64,000 nt of DNA from Spirochaetes bacterium GWB1_60_80. GTDB lineage: Bacteria > Spirochaetota > Spirochaetia > Treponematales > UBA12059. This document shows positions 17,375 to 27,900 of the stretch, one piece after another. The notes beneath the pieces are model-generated. The model was not told the origin of the DNA. It saw nothing but the letters and a program-made list of their open reading frames with translations, and searched no databases. Numbering within the stretch: the stretch's first letter is position 1; the number at the start of each line of letters is the position of its first letter. Where the stretch lies: assembly GCA_001829185.1 (NCBI GenBank), contig MIAR01000053.1, forward strand, positions 1-64,000, in the 5' to 3' direction. Position numbers and translations under genes: made by a program.

Positions 17375-18661
17375 GTGGAAAAATTCTTCCAGCTTAAAGC
17401 GCACAACACAAACGTCAAAACGGAAATCATGGCAGGCATCACGACCTTCATGACCATGGCGTACATTCTGGCAGTCAACCCGGGGATACTGTCCGCGGCC
17501 GGCATGCCTGCGGGCGGCGTATTCACCGCCACCGCCTTGTCAGCCCTCATCGCCACCCTCGTCATGGGCTTGCTCGCCAATCTGCCGATCGCCCTGGCGC
17601 CTGGCATGGGCTTGAATGCCTTCTTCGCCTTTACCGTCGTGCTCGGCATGGGCTATTCCTGGCAGCTGGCGCTGACCGCCGTCTTCCTGGAAGGTGTCGT
17701 CTTCATCCTTATGTCGCTCTTCAACATCCGTGAAGCCATCGTCAGGGCCATACCGTCGAATATCAAAAAGGCCACCTCGGTGGGTATCGGCCTGTTCATC
17801 GCCTTCATCGGCTTGCAGAACGCCGGTATCGTGGTAAACAACGACGCCACCCTGGTCGGCCTGGGCACCATCACCTCCGGTCCCGCTTTGGTAGCCATCA
17901 TCGGCATCGTCCTGACCGGCGTACTGCTAGCCTTCAAGGTCAAGGGCGCCCTGCTCATCGGCATAATCGGCACCACCATAATCGGCATCCCGTTTGGCGT
18001 CACCGCCATCCCGGAGGGATGGATGCCCTTCAAGCTGCCCGACGCGCCGCTGCTCTTCCAATTCCAGTTCGACAAAATCTTCACGCTTGACTTCTTCGTC
18101 GTCTTCTTCACCTTCCTATTCGTCGACATCTTCGACACCATCGGCACCCTAGTTGGCGTGACCACTCAAGCCGGCCTGATCAAGCCGAACGGCGACATTC
18201 CCAAGGTCAAGCAAGCCTTACTGGCCGACGCCATCGGCACCGTGGCCGGCGCCGCCCTCGGCACCTCCACCGTCACGTCCTATGTGGAAAGCGCCTCCGG
18301 CGTGGCCGAAGGCGGCCGCACCGGCCTGACCGCCGTTTCCACCTCGGTTTTCTTCGGTCTGGCCTTGTTCCTGTCGCCGGTATTCCTGTTGGTACCCGGC
18401 GCCGCCACTGCCCCGGCCCTCATCCTAGTCGGCCTCTTCATGCTCAGCCCGGTCAAGGAACTGGACCTGACGGACTTCACCGAAGCCATCCCGGCCTTCA
18501 TCACCATGATCTTCATGCCGCTGACCTACAGCATCGCCGAAGGCTTGGTCTTCGGCATCCTGTCTTACATCTTCCTGAAGGCCATCACCGGCAAATTCAA
18601 GGATATCTCGATCGTCACCTGGATAGTCGGCGCCTTCTTTATTCTCAAGCATCTGCTCTGA
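17375..18661 (+). CDS. NCS2-type (AzgA-like) purine permease
   Basis: A 428-residue inner-membrane proton-coupled uptake protein for adenine, guanine or hypoxanthine, in the AzgA/PbuG/PbuO branch of NCS2. Diagnostic segments are EIMAGITTFMTMAYILAVNP at residues 15-35, ANLPIALAPGMGLNAFFAF near 75, and FLFVDIFDTIGTLVGVTTQAG near 250. GTSTVTSYVESASGVAEGGRTGL follows near 295. About 12-14 membrane segments are expected. The start is a GTG 7 bases after AGGAGG; upstream frame extension to 17318 is ignored. It is followed by a strong terminator, so it is monocistronic. Confidence 0.93.
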   Translation: MEKFFQLKAHNTNVKTEIMAGITTFMTMAYILAVNPGILSAAGMPAGGVFTATALSALIATLVMGLLANLPIALAPGMGLNAFFAFTVVLGMGYSWQLALTAVFLEGVVFILMSLFNIREAIVRAIPSNIKKATSVGIGLFIAFIGLQNAGIVVNNDATLVGLGTITSGPALVAIIGIVLTGVLLAFKVKGALLIGIIGTTIIGIPFGVTAIPEGWMPFKLPDAPLLFQFQFDKIFTLDFFVVFFTFLFVDIFDTIGTLVGVTTQAGLIKPNGDIPKVKQALLADAIGTVAGAALGTSTVTSYVESASGVAEGGRTGLTAVSTSVFFGLALFLSPVFLLVPGAATAPALILVGLFMLSPVKELDLTDFTEAIPAFITMIFMPLTYSIAEGLVFGILSYIFLKAITGKFKDISIVTWIVGAFFILKHLL

Positions 18662-18699
18662 CCAGGCTACTGCGACAGTTTCTACTTCGATGATCGACC

Positions 18700-18734
18700 A
18701 GGCGCGGCGCCAGCAGGCTGCCGCGCCTTTTTTT
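18700..18734 (+). terminator. Intrinsic terminator of the purine permease gene
   Basis: A perfect 8-bp stem GGCGCGGC/GCCGCGCC (with a further A-T pair at its base) is followed by seven T residues. Confidence 0.92.
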
Positions 18735-18823
18735 AAACTGACCATCACAACGAGGCGGCCAACCTGGCCGTCGGCGCAAATGCTAATCTGGCCAAAGCGG
18801 CCGATCCGTGCTATGCTGATGGC

Positions 18824-20092
18824 ATGCCCAGCGTCATGGACGAAATCAAGCGGAAATGGGCGATTCTCCTGGCTAAGTACCAGCAAGCCCTCTACCGGCT
18901 GAAGAAGAACCGCCTCAAGTTCATCCACCTGCTGCGCAACTACACCAAGCTCAAATTTCTCTACATCAATACCCGTAAAACGGCCAGTAAACAACGCGCT
19001 CAACAGCTCGAACAAAACATTACCGAAAAATACCAGTTAGTACTGGACCATAGCCACCGGCTGCGCCATATCGACGAGGACCTGCTCAAGGCCGCCGAAA
19101 TGACGCGCCAGGATTTCGAGTCATCCTTCTATGTGGACCTCTTGTTCCGGAATTACCTGCCCGACGACTTTACCAACACCGCCGAATATGCCGTGCCGAC
19201 CTTTCACTTCCCGATCATGGTGGAACACGACGCCCAGCCGGGTGAACCCGATGTGCATCCCTTCATCCACCTGGAAATCGGCGGCAAGCGCGTCTACGAC
19301 CGCAAGAACCGGCTGTTCATTTACTACCTGGAGGTGAAGGACATCAGCCCTGAGACCGAGCTTGAGTATTTCCACAAGACCGACAAGCTGGTAAAGACGC
19401 TGTCCATCGCCAACAACCGCCTCCAGTCCGCCAAAAAGACCATCGAGATGCATAAGGTGATGCTGATTTCCCTGGTCTGCTCACTGATAGAGGAGCACAA
19501 CAAGGAAACCTCGGAACACCTCCAGAAAATTCGCCTGCTGACTGAGCACCTGACCGGCGAGTGCAAGCGCCTCAAGCTGGTAGCCCCCGACAGCTACTCG
19601 CTGGACGACTACATCCAGGACATCAGCTACACTTCGGTGCTACACGATATCGGCAAGGCGGCCATCCCGCGCGAATTGATCCAGAAGCAAGGCAAGCTGG
19701 CCCCCGAGGAATTCAGCGTCATCAAGCAGCATCCGGTGCATGGCGCCAAGTACATCCGCAAGATCATCGATATGTTTCGGGTCGACCCGGCCTTCGCCGG
19801 TTATACCGGATTCCTGAACATCCCCTACCAGATCTGCCTCTACCACCACGAGCGCTGGGACGGGCGCGGCTATCCGCGCGGCCTGGCCGGCCAGGCCATC
19901 CCCTTCCCCGCCCGGGTAATCAGCGTGGTGGACGCCTACGATGCCATGCGCGCCAAGCGTTCCTACAACGTCACTAAGAGCCACGCCGAATGCCTGGAAG
20001 TGCTGCGCGACGAGAGCGGCCGGCAGTTTGACCCGGCCCTGGTGCAAGCCTTCCTGAACATCGAGAAGAAGATCGAGGTTCTCGGCTACTGA
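18824..20092 (+). CDS. HD-GYP domain phosphodiesterase (probable c-di-GMP hydrolase)
   Basis: A 422-residue cytoplasmic protein. The first 100 residues are basic, charged helix (probable coiled coil), followed by a region of about 120 residues without a known domain. The HD domain then carries LHDIGKAAIP near residue 273 and the diagnostic HHERWDGRGYP near 341, plus the later VVDAYDAMRAKRSY. HD-GYP proteins split c-di-GMP. An alternative ATG 12 bases in is equally plausible because no clear ribosome-binding site decides. It is convergent with the giant phosphatase gene at 20111, with an 18-bp gap. Confidence 0.9.
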   Translation: MPSVMDEIKRKWAILLAKYQQALYRLKKNRLKFIHLLRNYTKLKFLYINTRKTASKQRAQQLEQNITEKYQLVLDHSHRLRHIDEDLLKAAEMTRQDFESSFYVDLLFRNYLPDDFTNTAEYAVPTFHFPIMVEHDAQPGEPDVHPFIHLEIGGKRVYDRKNRLFIYYLEVKDISPETELEYFHKTDKLVKTLSIANNRLQSAKKTIEMHKVMLISLVCSLIEEHNKETSEHLQKIRLLTEHLTGECKRLKLVAPDSYSLDDYIQDISYTSVLHDIGKAAIPRELIQKQGKLAPEEFSVIKQHPVHGAKYIRKIIDMFRVDPAFAGYTGFLNIPYQICLYHHERWDGRGYPRGLAGQAIPFPARVISVVDAYDAMRAKRSYNVTKSHAECLEVLRDESGRQFDPALVQAFLNIEKKIEVLGY

Positions 20093-20110
20093 CCAGGTGG
20101 ATCCAATGGC

Positions 20111-23100
20111 TCACTGCTTGCGCTGGATAATCATCATGGTCAGGTCGTCGTACTGGGCATCCTCGCGCATATTAGTGTAATATAAATATTCGGTGTGCCG
20201 CGGGTCGGCGAACGGCTTCTGGCTGGAGCAATAAGTGCTGTATTCCAGGAAATACCTCTTGAGCATCTGGTCGATCTTGGCGTCAACCAGGATGGCTTCA
20301 TCCTTGCCGGCGGCCGGGTCGGGCACCATGCGAAAAAGTTTCTCCACCGCGGCGATACCCATGACCACCTCCTCGGTGCTGCCGGCGCAGGCGCTGAAGT
20401 CGAAGTGGTAGGCGGTATCAAGCCCCAGGGGGTCGTCCAGCTTGCGCAGCTCGAAGCGGCCGCGTTGCAGGATGGCCAGGGCGACGGCCTGGATACGTTC
20501 TTCGCCCAGCTGCTCGACGCGAGGCTCCATGTGGACGACCTCCTTGCCTTCTTTGTCCTTCTCCACCACCTTGTCGAACAGTTGCTGGAAATTGGCGTCG
20601 CGCCGCACCCGGGTGGACTCCTCGAAGCCGTCCGTATACAGCAGCAGCATGTCGCCGATTGATAATTTCTTAATCACCTGCTGGAATGGGGCCTTCATCT
20701 CGACCAGCTCGTTATCGAAGGTGCCGGCCGTCGGCGAGCTGACCAGGGTGTGCTGGACTATCTTGGACTCGGCCGCCACGTACTGGCGCAGCAGGTTGTC
20801 GCCGGCGTGGCAGAGATAAGCCGCGCCGGTCTTGCTGTCGTAGACGCCCATCAGGAAGGCGGCGAAGCGGCCGGCGAAGCCACGCTGGTAGATGAAGTCG
20901 TTGATCTTGTAGACGATGCGGTCCAGCTTGATGCCGTTGGCGTCGAACGACCAATCCTGGAACTCGGACGCAAAGATGGTGGCCACGCCGACCATGATGA
21001 GGGCGGCCGGAATACCCTTGCCGGCCACGTCGCACTTGATGAAGGCCCAGTAACGGTCGTCCAGCTTGCGGTAGTCGAAATAGTCGCCGGATACGCCTTT
21101 GGCGCCTTCGTAGTAGCCGAAGAAGGCATGGGTCGGCCGGTCGTCCGCGCCGGTGGTCAACTTGTCGCCAAAGCTGTTCTTGATCAACGGGATGAACATC
21201 TTCTGGGTTTCCTTGCCAACCGTCAGAAGCTCGGACTCCTGGGCGGCGTGCACCAGGCTGGCCGTCATTTCGTTGATGGTGCGGGCCAGCTCGAACAGCT
21301 CGTCGCGCGTCTTAATGACGATATTGAATTCGGCCAGCTTCTTCTTATCCTCAGTGTCGCGGATGTAGGCGACGCCTTTGACGATCTTGTTGATGGGGTT
21401 AATGGTGATAGCCGTTAGGATGATGGCGCTGAGAATGCCGAAGGCCAGGGCCATGGCGGCCGCGATGGCCACGTTGCGGAGCAGGCCTTCGCGCGCCTGG
21501 CGAACCTCGTCGACGATCAGGGCGGTGGAAACGGACATGCGCACCATGCCGCGGTAATATACCTGGTCGCGGCCCTGGGCGTAGAGCACCGGCTTATAGA
21601 ACAGGAAGGTCTCCGGGATGCGGCCCAGCTTAGTCGAGTCGAAGTGCGGCAAGGAAGAGACGGCGCCGTCGGCGATGGCGGCCAGGCGCTGCGACAGGGT
21701 GGTTTCCAGGTCGCGCAGGGTCTTGGAGACCTGGTTGAGTCGGTCCTGACTGACCAGGTCGTCCGGCGCCGCGTTGGTCAGCACGCTGCCTTCCTCGCGC
21801 AGCGCCTGCAAGGTGGACAAGAGTTCGGCTACTTCCAGGGTGGCCCGCTGGTTAATGCCGTCGATGATGCCGGGCAGTTCCGGCGTCAGCGCGTCCTCCA
21901 GTACTAGGTTACCGGGCTCCAAACCTTGAGCGGCCGCCAGCTCGGCTACCGCCGGGTCGTTGGTGGCCCAGACCGCGTCCGGAGTGGCTGAGCCGTCGGC
22001 GGCGTAGCCAGTCAGGCTGACGGACCGAACCTCGGCCATAGCTGCGGCTTGCTTAGGTAAGTCGCCCAATTGCAGCAGATTCCTGGCCGGCAGGAAGGAT
22101 CGGGCGCCTTGGTTGATGCTCTCCAGCAGCACGGCCACGCGCTGTTCGAGACTGCGCGCCAGGGCGGCGCTCTGGGCATCGAGCATTTGGATGCCGATGG
22201 GAATGGAAACCATGGCCACGACCGAGATAACCACGAAGGCGATGGTAAAGGTGAACTTGACGGCCAGGCCGCCGCGTCGACGGGTCTGTTTAAGGAGGCG
22301 GTCTTTTTCCAGCTTAGGCATGGGCTTTCCTTCCAATATGGCACGAGCCTCGTCCCGGACGAGCATGGTTTCATTGAGTACGCCGATCAACTGGCGAAGC
22401 GACAGCAGCAGCGACAAGCCGGCGAAGGCCATGGCCGCGAACAAGAACAGGCGGTCGACCGACAGCCGGCGCGGGCCAGGTTCGGCGAAGCGCCAGGCCG
22501 GTTGCCACGGCTCGAGGCGCGGGCCAAACTTGACCGTCCCCGAAACATCGATATCCAGCAGTGGCGCGGTGAACAGCCAGCCGCGCTCCGGATGGAAGAC
22601 GCCGACGCGGTAGCGACCGGCCGGCAGGTCGGCGGCGCTCAAGCCCTCGATGACCCGGTCGCTGAGGATAGTATAACCTCGGTCAGCCAGGGTAAAGTCG
22701 CGATCGTAGGGTTCCTGTCCGTCGGCGTCGATTACCACCCAAGTGACAGCGCCGTCCTCGGCGAAGCCGCGCCCCAGCAGGCGCAGGCTGACGGTGCCGA
22801 AGTCGTCGCGGCTGATGGCGGCGTCGGCCACCTGGGTGAAGGGCCGGAACTTGTCGGCGCGCAAAAGGTAGCGCACCGGCAAGCCGACATTGCCGACGCT
22901 GTCGATGGCCATGACCGTGAAGGCATAATAACCGTCCTCGATATTGGAGAAGGCGGCGGACGGGTTGGCGCCGCGGCTGACCGGCGCCGGCAAGGGCCAG
23001 ATCCGGGCCGTCCAGAGCCGTTCTTCGTAGGCCGTGGCTGGCAGCCAGGCATAGAGTGGCGGCTGGCCGGCGGCGTTGGCGGCGGCGTTGGCGGCGGCGT

Positions 23101-24952
23101 CAGTGGCTGTGTCAGCGGCCAGGTCCGTGCCGGGGGCTGGCGCTGCCGCCGTCAGCAGGACCGTTGGCAGGCTGCCCGGCAAGGCCGGCGGCAGGTAACC
23201 GGCCGGCTGGCGGCGCAGGGGCAAGCGGTCCAGCCGGCCGAGGTAATCGAGGCGCCAGGTGTAGCCGGCCACGTCGTCATCCAGCGGCGGCTGCCAGCGC
23301 AGCGTAAAACTGTTGGCCAAAAGGAAGCCATCGCCGCCGGCAGCCGGGTTGACGGGCAAGGCTTGCCCTGGCGGGGTGGTATCGCGGATAAAACTCAAGC
23401 GGCTGGTACTAGACCAATTGCCGGCATAGTCCTGGGCGCGCAGGCTGAAGTACCAGGCACCGTCCTCGGCCGCCGTTTGCGAGAGGCTGGTGACGTTTTC
23501 CAGCAGCATGACGTTCTGTGGCGGCTCGGCCGCCGCGTCGCGCGACCACAGCCAGGCAAAGCCGAGAATGCCGGAGGAATCGTCTGGAACCGTCCAACGC
23601 AGGCTGACTCGGTCGCGCCGGGCGCGGGCGCCGTCCTGGAATTCGACGCCGCTCAGCCGCGGCCGCGGCACCGTGGTGTCGGGCAGGAGCGCCAGGATGC
23701 CGGACTGGACGTTCTGGCCGGTCTGCCAGAAGGAATAGAGGCCGCCGTCTAAATAGATGACGCGGCCAAATCTGGCGTCGGCCCGGGTGCGGCCGGACAG
23801 GTCGGTTTCGCGCCACAACCCGCCATCACGAGAGGCCATGTAGACCCGGTTGTTGCCCTGGCGGTCGTCGAACCAGCTGACAGCCGGCTGTCCATCCAGG
23901 CTGAACAGCCGCGGCTCGGCGCAGCTGCCCCGGCCAAGGCTAACCCGCTCCACGCTACCGGGCACGGTGGCACCAACCGCGTCCAGGCGCGCCACGTAGA
24001 CCTGGGGCGTTCCCTCCAGCAGCGGCCGCCGCTCCCAGGCGTACCACAGCTCGTCGCCCAGACGCAGCAAGTGCGGCCGCTGGTTGTCGTGCTGGTCAGC
24101 CGACGGCTGGTCGCGCAGCACCGGCTCGGCAAAATCGGTGACGCGCCGGGTCTCCGACCAGGTAAGGCCGCCGTCCTCGGTATAGCGCGAGAACAGCTGG
24201 AAGGTCGGGCGCTCGCCGCCGGCCAGCGACTGGAATATCACCAAGTCCTTGCCGCCCGACGAGGCGGCGACGGGCAGGAAGTCCAGGCTCAGGCCCTCGC
24301 GGCGCGGCAGGAAATCCTCCACCGGCCGCCAAGCGCCGCCGTCGGCCGACCAGGTATAGGCGATGGTGAGGATGGACGTGACGCCGCCGGCGTCGCCCTC
24401 GATCTTTATTTCCTTAGTTACAAAGACATACCAGCCGCCGGCCGCGCGCGCGAAGACGCGGGGGCTAACTACGGCCTCCGGCAAGCTAATGAGACGCGGT
24501 TCATGCAGGGTGAGCCCGCCGTCGGCCGACAGCCAGAACTGCATGCTATCGGGCGTGCCGGCCACCGCGATGGCCAAAGCGCCGGCGTCGTCCACCGCCG
24601 CCGAGAACAGCACCGGTGGATCGCCCGAGAAGCGGTAGGGCCCGGCGAAGCGGCTGCGAGTCACCTGGCCGCCATCGCCCCAGGAGGCCAGCGACAGCCA
24701 AAGCTGGCTGGAACCGGCCCGGACCTCGAATTCCTGCCAGATGGCCACCACCCGGCGGGCGCCGTTCGGGCCGGCCAATACGGCCTGCGGGAAGGCGCCG
24801 GCGGCGCGGGATAGGCGCACCGCCTCCTCCCAGTAGAAATCCTGGGCTGTGAGCGGCCAAGCGGCGACCGCCAACAGCAAGCCGAGGGCCAAAGCGCGCG
24901 TCAGGCTGCACAGTCGCGGCCGGAAGCGGCGGGCTGGATTTTGGTATCCCAT
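20111..24952 (-). CDS. Giant membrane SpoIIE-type phosphatase with beta-propeller-like sensor
   Basis: A 1613-residue transmembrane regulator. A signal peptide (to about residue 36, ending PLTAQ) leads into a large extracytoplasmic part. Its first 430 residues carry repeated sialidase/BNR-like strands (WSADGGAW, TEDGGLTWSETR, ASRDGGLW). Fibronectin/immunoglobulin-like segments follow at about 430-820. Membrane segments lie near 837-858 and 900-920. A second outside segment, a further membrane helix near 1165-1185, HAMP (1185-1240) and a C-terminal SpoIIE PP2C domain (1260-1610) come next. The catalytic part shows GVSGDYFDY, CDVAGKG and LLYTDGFEES. It starts 4 bp after the gene at 24957 ends, so the two form an operon. 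It probably senses an envelope ligand and controls a partner-switch. Spirochaetes such as Treponema pallidum have similar proteins near UPF0164 genes (from memory). Confidence 0.88.
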   Translation of the reverse strand: MGYQNPARRFRPRLCSLTRALALGLLLAVAAWPLTAQDFYWEEAVRLSRAAGAFPQAVLAGPNGARRVVAIWQEFEVRAGSSQLWLSLASWGDGGQVTRSRFAGPYRFSGDPPVLFSAAVDDAGALAIAVAGTPDSMQFWLSADGGLTLHEPRLISLPEAVVSPRVFARAAGGWYVFVTKEIKIEGDAGGVTSILTIAYTWSADGGAWRPVEDFLPRREGLSLDFLPVAASSGGKDLVIFQSLAGGERPTFQLFSRYTEDGGLTWSETRRVTDFAEPVLRDQPSADQHDNQRPHLLRLGDELWYAWERRPLLEGTPQVYVARLDAVGATVPGSVERVSLGRGSCAEPRLFSLDGQPAVSWFDDRQGNNRVYMASRDGGLWRETDLSGRTRADARFGRVIYLDGGLYSFWQTGQNVQSGILALLPDTTVPRPRLSGVEFQDGARARRDRVSLRWTVPDDSSGILGFAWLWSRDAAAEPPQNVMLLENVTSLSQTAAEDGAWYFSLRAQDYAGNWSSTSRLSFIRDTTPPGQALPVNPAAGGDGFLLANSFTLRWQPPLDDDVAGYTWRLDYLGRLDRLPLRRQPAGYLPPALPGSLPTVLLTAAAPAPGTDLAADTATDAAANAAANAAGQPPLYAWLPATAYEERLWTARIWPLPAPVSRGANPSAAFSNIEDGYYAFTVMAIDSVGNVGLPVRYLLRADKFRPFTQVADAAISRDDFGTVSLRLLGRGFAEDGAVTWVVIDADGQEPYDRDFTLADRGYTILSDRVIEGLSAADLPAGRYRVGVFHPERGWLFTAPLLDIDVSGTVKFGPRLEPWQPAWRFAEPGPRRLSVDRLFLFAAMAFAGLSLLLSLRQLIGVLNETMLVRDEARAILEGKPMPKLEKDRLLKQTRRRGGLAVKFTFTIAFVVISVVAMVSIPIGIQMLDAQSAALARSLEQRVAVLLESINQGARSFLPARNLLQLGDLPKQAAAMAEVRSVSLTGYAADGSATPDAVWATNDPAVAELAAAQGLEPGNLVLEDALTPELPGIIDGINQRATLEVAELLSTLQALREEGSVLTNAAPDDLVSQDRLNQVSKTLRDLETTLSQRLAAIADGAVSSLPHFDSTKLGRIPETFLFYKPVLYAQGRDQVYYRGMVRMSVSTALIVDEVRQAREGLLRNVAIAAAMALAFGILSAIILTAITINPINKIVKGVAYIRDTEDKKKLAEFNIVIKTRDELFELARTINEMTASLVHAAQESELLTVGKETQKMFIPLIKNSFGDKLTTGADDRPTHAFFGYYEGAKGVSGDYFDYRKLDDRYWAFIKCDVAGKGIPAALIMVGVATIFASEFQDWSFDANGIKLDRIVYKINDFIYQRGFAGRFAAFLMGVYDSKTGAAYLCHAGDNLLRQYVAAESKIVQHTLVSSPTAGTFDNELVEMKAPFQQVIKKLSIGDMLLLYTDGFEESTRVRRDANFQQLFDKVVEKDKEGKEVVHMEPRVEQLGEERIQAVALAILQRGRFELRKLDDPLGLDTAYHFDFSACAGSTEEVVMGIAAVEKLFRMVPDPAAGKDEAILVDAKIDQMLKRYFLEYSTYCSSQKPFADPRHTEYLYYTNMREDAQYDDLTMMIIQRKQ
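23068..23103 (-). repeat. 12-bp tandem repeat inside the phosphatase gene
   Basis: About three copies of a 12-bp GC-rich unit encode an Ala/Asn/Asp-rich linker (DAAANAAANAAG) in the extracytoplasmic part. Repeat number may vary between strains. Confidence 0.6.
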
Positions 24953-24956
24953 TACG

Positions 24957-27900
24957 TCAGTATCCCAAGGCCGTCAGCCGGGTGTCCAGGTCGATGACCT
25001 TCTGGACCTGCCGAGCCGAGGCGAAGATGGTATAGATGCGGTTGAGGCGCCCGCGCGCCGCCAAGTATTCGCCGCCGGTGAACAGCCGTACCGCGTCGGC
25101 GTACAGCGATTCGGCCTCGGCCGACAGCACTAGCAACATCTGGCCGCCGATGACGTAGTTGATGCTGTCCTTCAGCTGTTTAGCCTCGGCGAACCCGGGA
25201 TTCAGGGTTAAGGCCTGGTCCAGCCAGACGATGGCCACCGCAAATTGGGTAGCGTTGCGGGCGTTCCAGACACGCAGGGCCGCCTGATACCGTTCGCGCG
25301 CCAGGGCCAGGGCCGCCGGATCCGGCGGCCGGTCGCGCAAGCCCAGCGCTATCTCCACCTCGACGATAAGCGATTGCAGGCCCGGGAAATTGGGTTCCAC
25401 GGCCTCGATGTTCTTGAGGCGGTTGCGGATCTCGCGCAGATCAACCCCGGCCCGGATGTTGGTCCTGGCCTCGGTCAACATGGCGGCTACCTGGCGGCTG
25501 AAGACTGTCGGGTCGGCCAGGCGCTGGATGTGCAACAGCAGGGTGCCGGCATCCTCGTTAAGCGGGAAGATCAACTGGACGCGGGCGATATAATCCTTGG
25601 CCCGGACAAAGGCCCGGTTGGCCGCCACCGTGTCGCGGGCCGCCATCAAGCGCGAGCCTTCTTCATATAATTGCCGGGCATTTGATAAAAGCTGGCTCAT
25701 CTCCGGATAGAGCGGCGCGGTCTGCGGGATGTCGCGGCCCGACTCGACGGCTAGGGCATTCTGCACCAGGGCCAGCCAGTATTCCACCTCGCCGTTCGGC
25801 TCGATGTTGGTGATGGCGTAACGGGCCTTGGCCTGAAGCAGGCTGCGTTCGGCTTGGACGAATTCACCCTGGCGGTAGAGCGCGCTGCCGGCATCGAGCA
25901 AGCGACGGGTCTCGGCCACTACCACCCGGTTCTCGGCGTCGCGGATGGTCGCCTGCAGCTCCTGCAAGAGCCGGGCGCTAGTCTCGCGCAAGGCGGCATC
26001 CTGCTCGTGGCTCAAGGAAACCGTATAGCGCTCGCTGGAGCGCTCCAGGCGCTCGCGGGCCAACTCGAAATTGCCGGCCCGCAGGGCAGTGCGGCTTTCC
26101 TGCAGACGCCGCTCGGCTTCCAGCTTAGCCGATTCGGCCAGCCGGCGCTGTTCGCGGGCCAAGCCGGCCAACCGGGCGCCTTCAGCTAAGGCCGTCGTGG
26201 CCTGGGCCGACAATTCAGAGCCGCGCCCCAGCCAGATGGACAAGGCGGGGGCCGTGGCGATGAAATCCGCGTCGGCCCGGTAGCGGGCAATAAAGGCAAC
26301 GATTTCGGCATTCAGCTGCCTAAGCAACGAGTCAGCTTGCCCCACGCCTTCCAGGGTCAGGGCCGGATAGCGATAGATAACGGTCGACGAGGCATCTTCG
26401 CTGGCCGGCAGGCCCGCCAAGTTGGTTTCTGCCAGAGCCAGCTGCCCCTGGATGGCCAGGAAACGCTCATTGTAACGCTGCCAGGTTTTTTCCGCCTCCG
26501 CCGCGGCGATCCGGACCATGGCCGACTCGGCCAAGCCGATGGCGCTGGCCAATTGGCCGTCGTAGCGGCCCTGGCGTTGGGTGGAGAGCTCCTCGCCGTA
26601 ACCGGCTGTGACCACGCCGGCCAGCCACTCGGCCCGGGCGGCCGAAACGGCGCGCAGCTCGAGAATGGCTTGGCGCACCTCGCTTATCTGGCCGCGGTAG
26701 GATACATAATCCGCCAGGCGCTGCTCCAGGCTCAGGTCGTCTATAGCGGCGGCTTGCTGGAAAGCCAGGTCTACGGCCGCCTGACTCTGGACCAGGCGCG
26801 CCAGGTCGGCCCAGGCCACGGCCAGGCCGACCAAATGGGCCAGGTTGGCGTAATCGCGACCCTTGCTTTCCAGAATGACCCGGCCCCAGTCGGTGGTACG
26901 GGCCACCAGTTCGTTCGGCAGCAGCAGCGACCAGAGCGACACCAAATCCAGGCCGCTGGCCGCCAAAGTAGCGGCGGCTACCATACTGTCCGCTACCGTC
27001 GCCCACTGGGCTTGCCCATAGGCGCCCAGGCCGGCCTCGAACAAGGTGGCCAGACGCTCATCCAAGGCCGCCTTGGTAGCCCCCAGGATGGCGGCCCAGT
27101 GGGCATCCATAGCCCCAACCACGCCCTGCAGCTGGCCGGCCGCCGGCTCGCCTAGTGTCAAACGGAAGGCAAAGGCCTGAAAAAAATCGTCGTTCTCGGT
27201 TTGATAAGTAGTCCGGAACCAGCGGTACTGTTCCGCAAACAGCCAACCATAGTCGGAAACCCGACCGCGCAGCGCGGCATATTCCCTGGCCATAGCCTGG
27301 GCCGTGGCCAGATCCGGTGCAGGCTGACCGCTGCCGTAGTCCTGGTAGGCGCTAGTAACCGCCGCGAAAGCGCTGGCCATGGCCTCCGCCCTGGGCCCGA
27401 AGCCGGTCACGGCCGCCCGGACGCCGCTGACGCTGTCGCGGGCGGCCGCCACCAGACCGGGGTCATAGTCGCCCCGCTCCAGCTCTTCCCAGTACAGATC
27501 GTAGCCGGTAGCGTACAACGCGGCCGCCTCGGCGTAGCGCAGCTCGTCGATCAGGCGCTGCCCGTTTTGCATGATGGCGCTGAATTCGGCGTTATTGTAG
27601 GTAAAAACGGCCTTGTAGCGCGTCTCGTTGATGAAGGCCAACAGAGCCGGATTGTCGGGATTGCGCTCAAAACTCTCCAGTTGGCGGATCAGGGCAATAT
27701 GCAATTCCTGATCGGTAGCGTTGTTGTCGATGGCGTCCAAGAGGGCGGCCGCCTGGACGTTGAAGGCCATGCGGCGCTGGATGATGTCCTGCAGCAAGCG
27801 CTGGGCGTCGCCGAAGCGCTCCGGGTAGTCCTTGATGAACTGGGTGAGCAATAAGATGGCGTCGTCGTATTGTTGGGCCTCGATCAGATCCTCGGCTTGG

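Noticed and set aside
22070-23752. 560-residue plus-strand frame opposite the giant phosphatase
   Set aside because: It is low-complexity (Gly/Gln/Ala/Arg), matches no family, and lies antisense to a well-supported gene.
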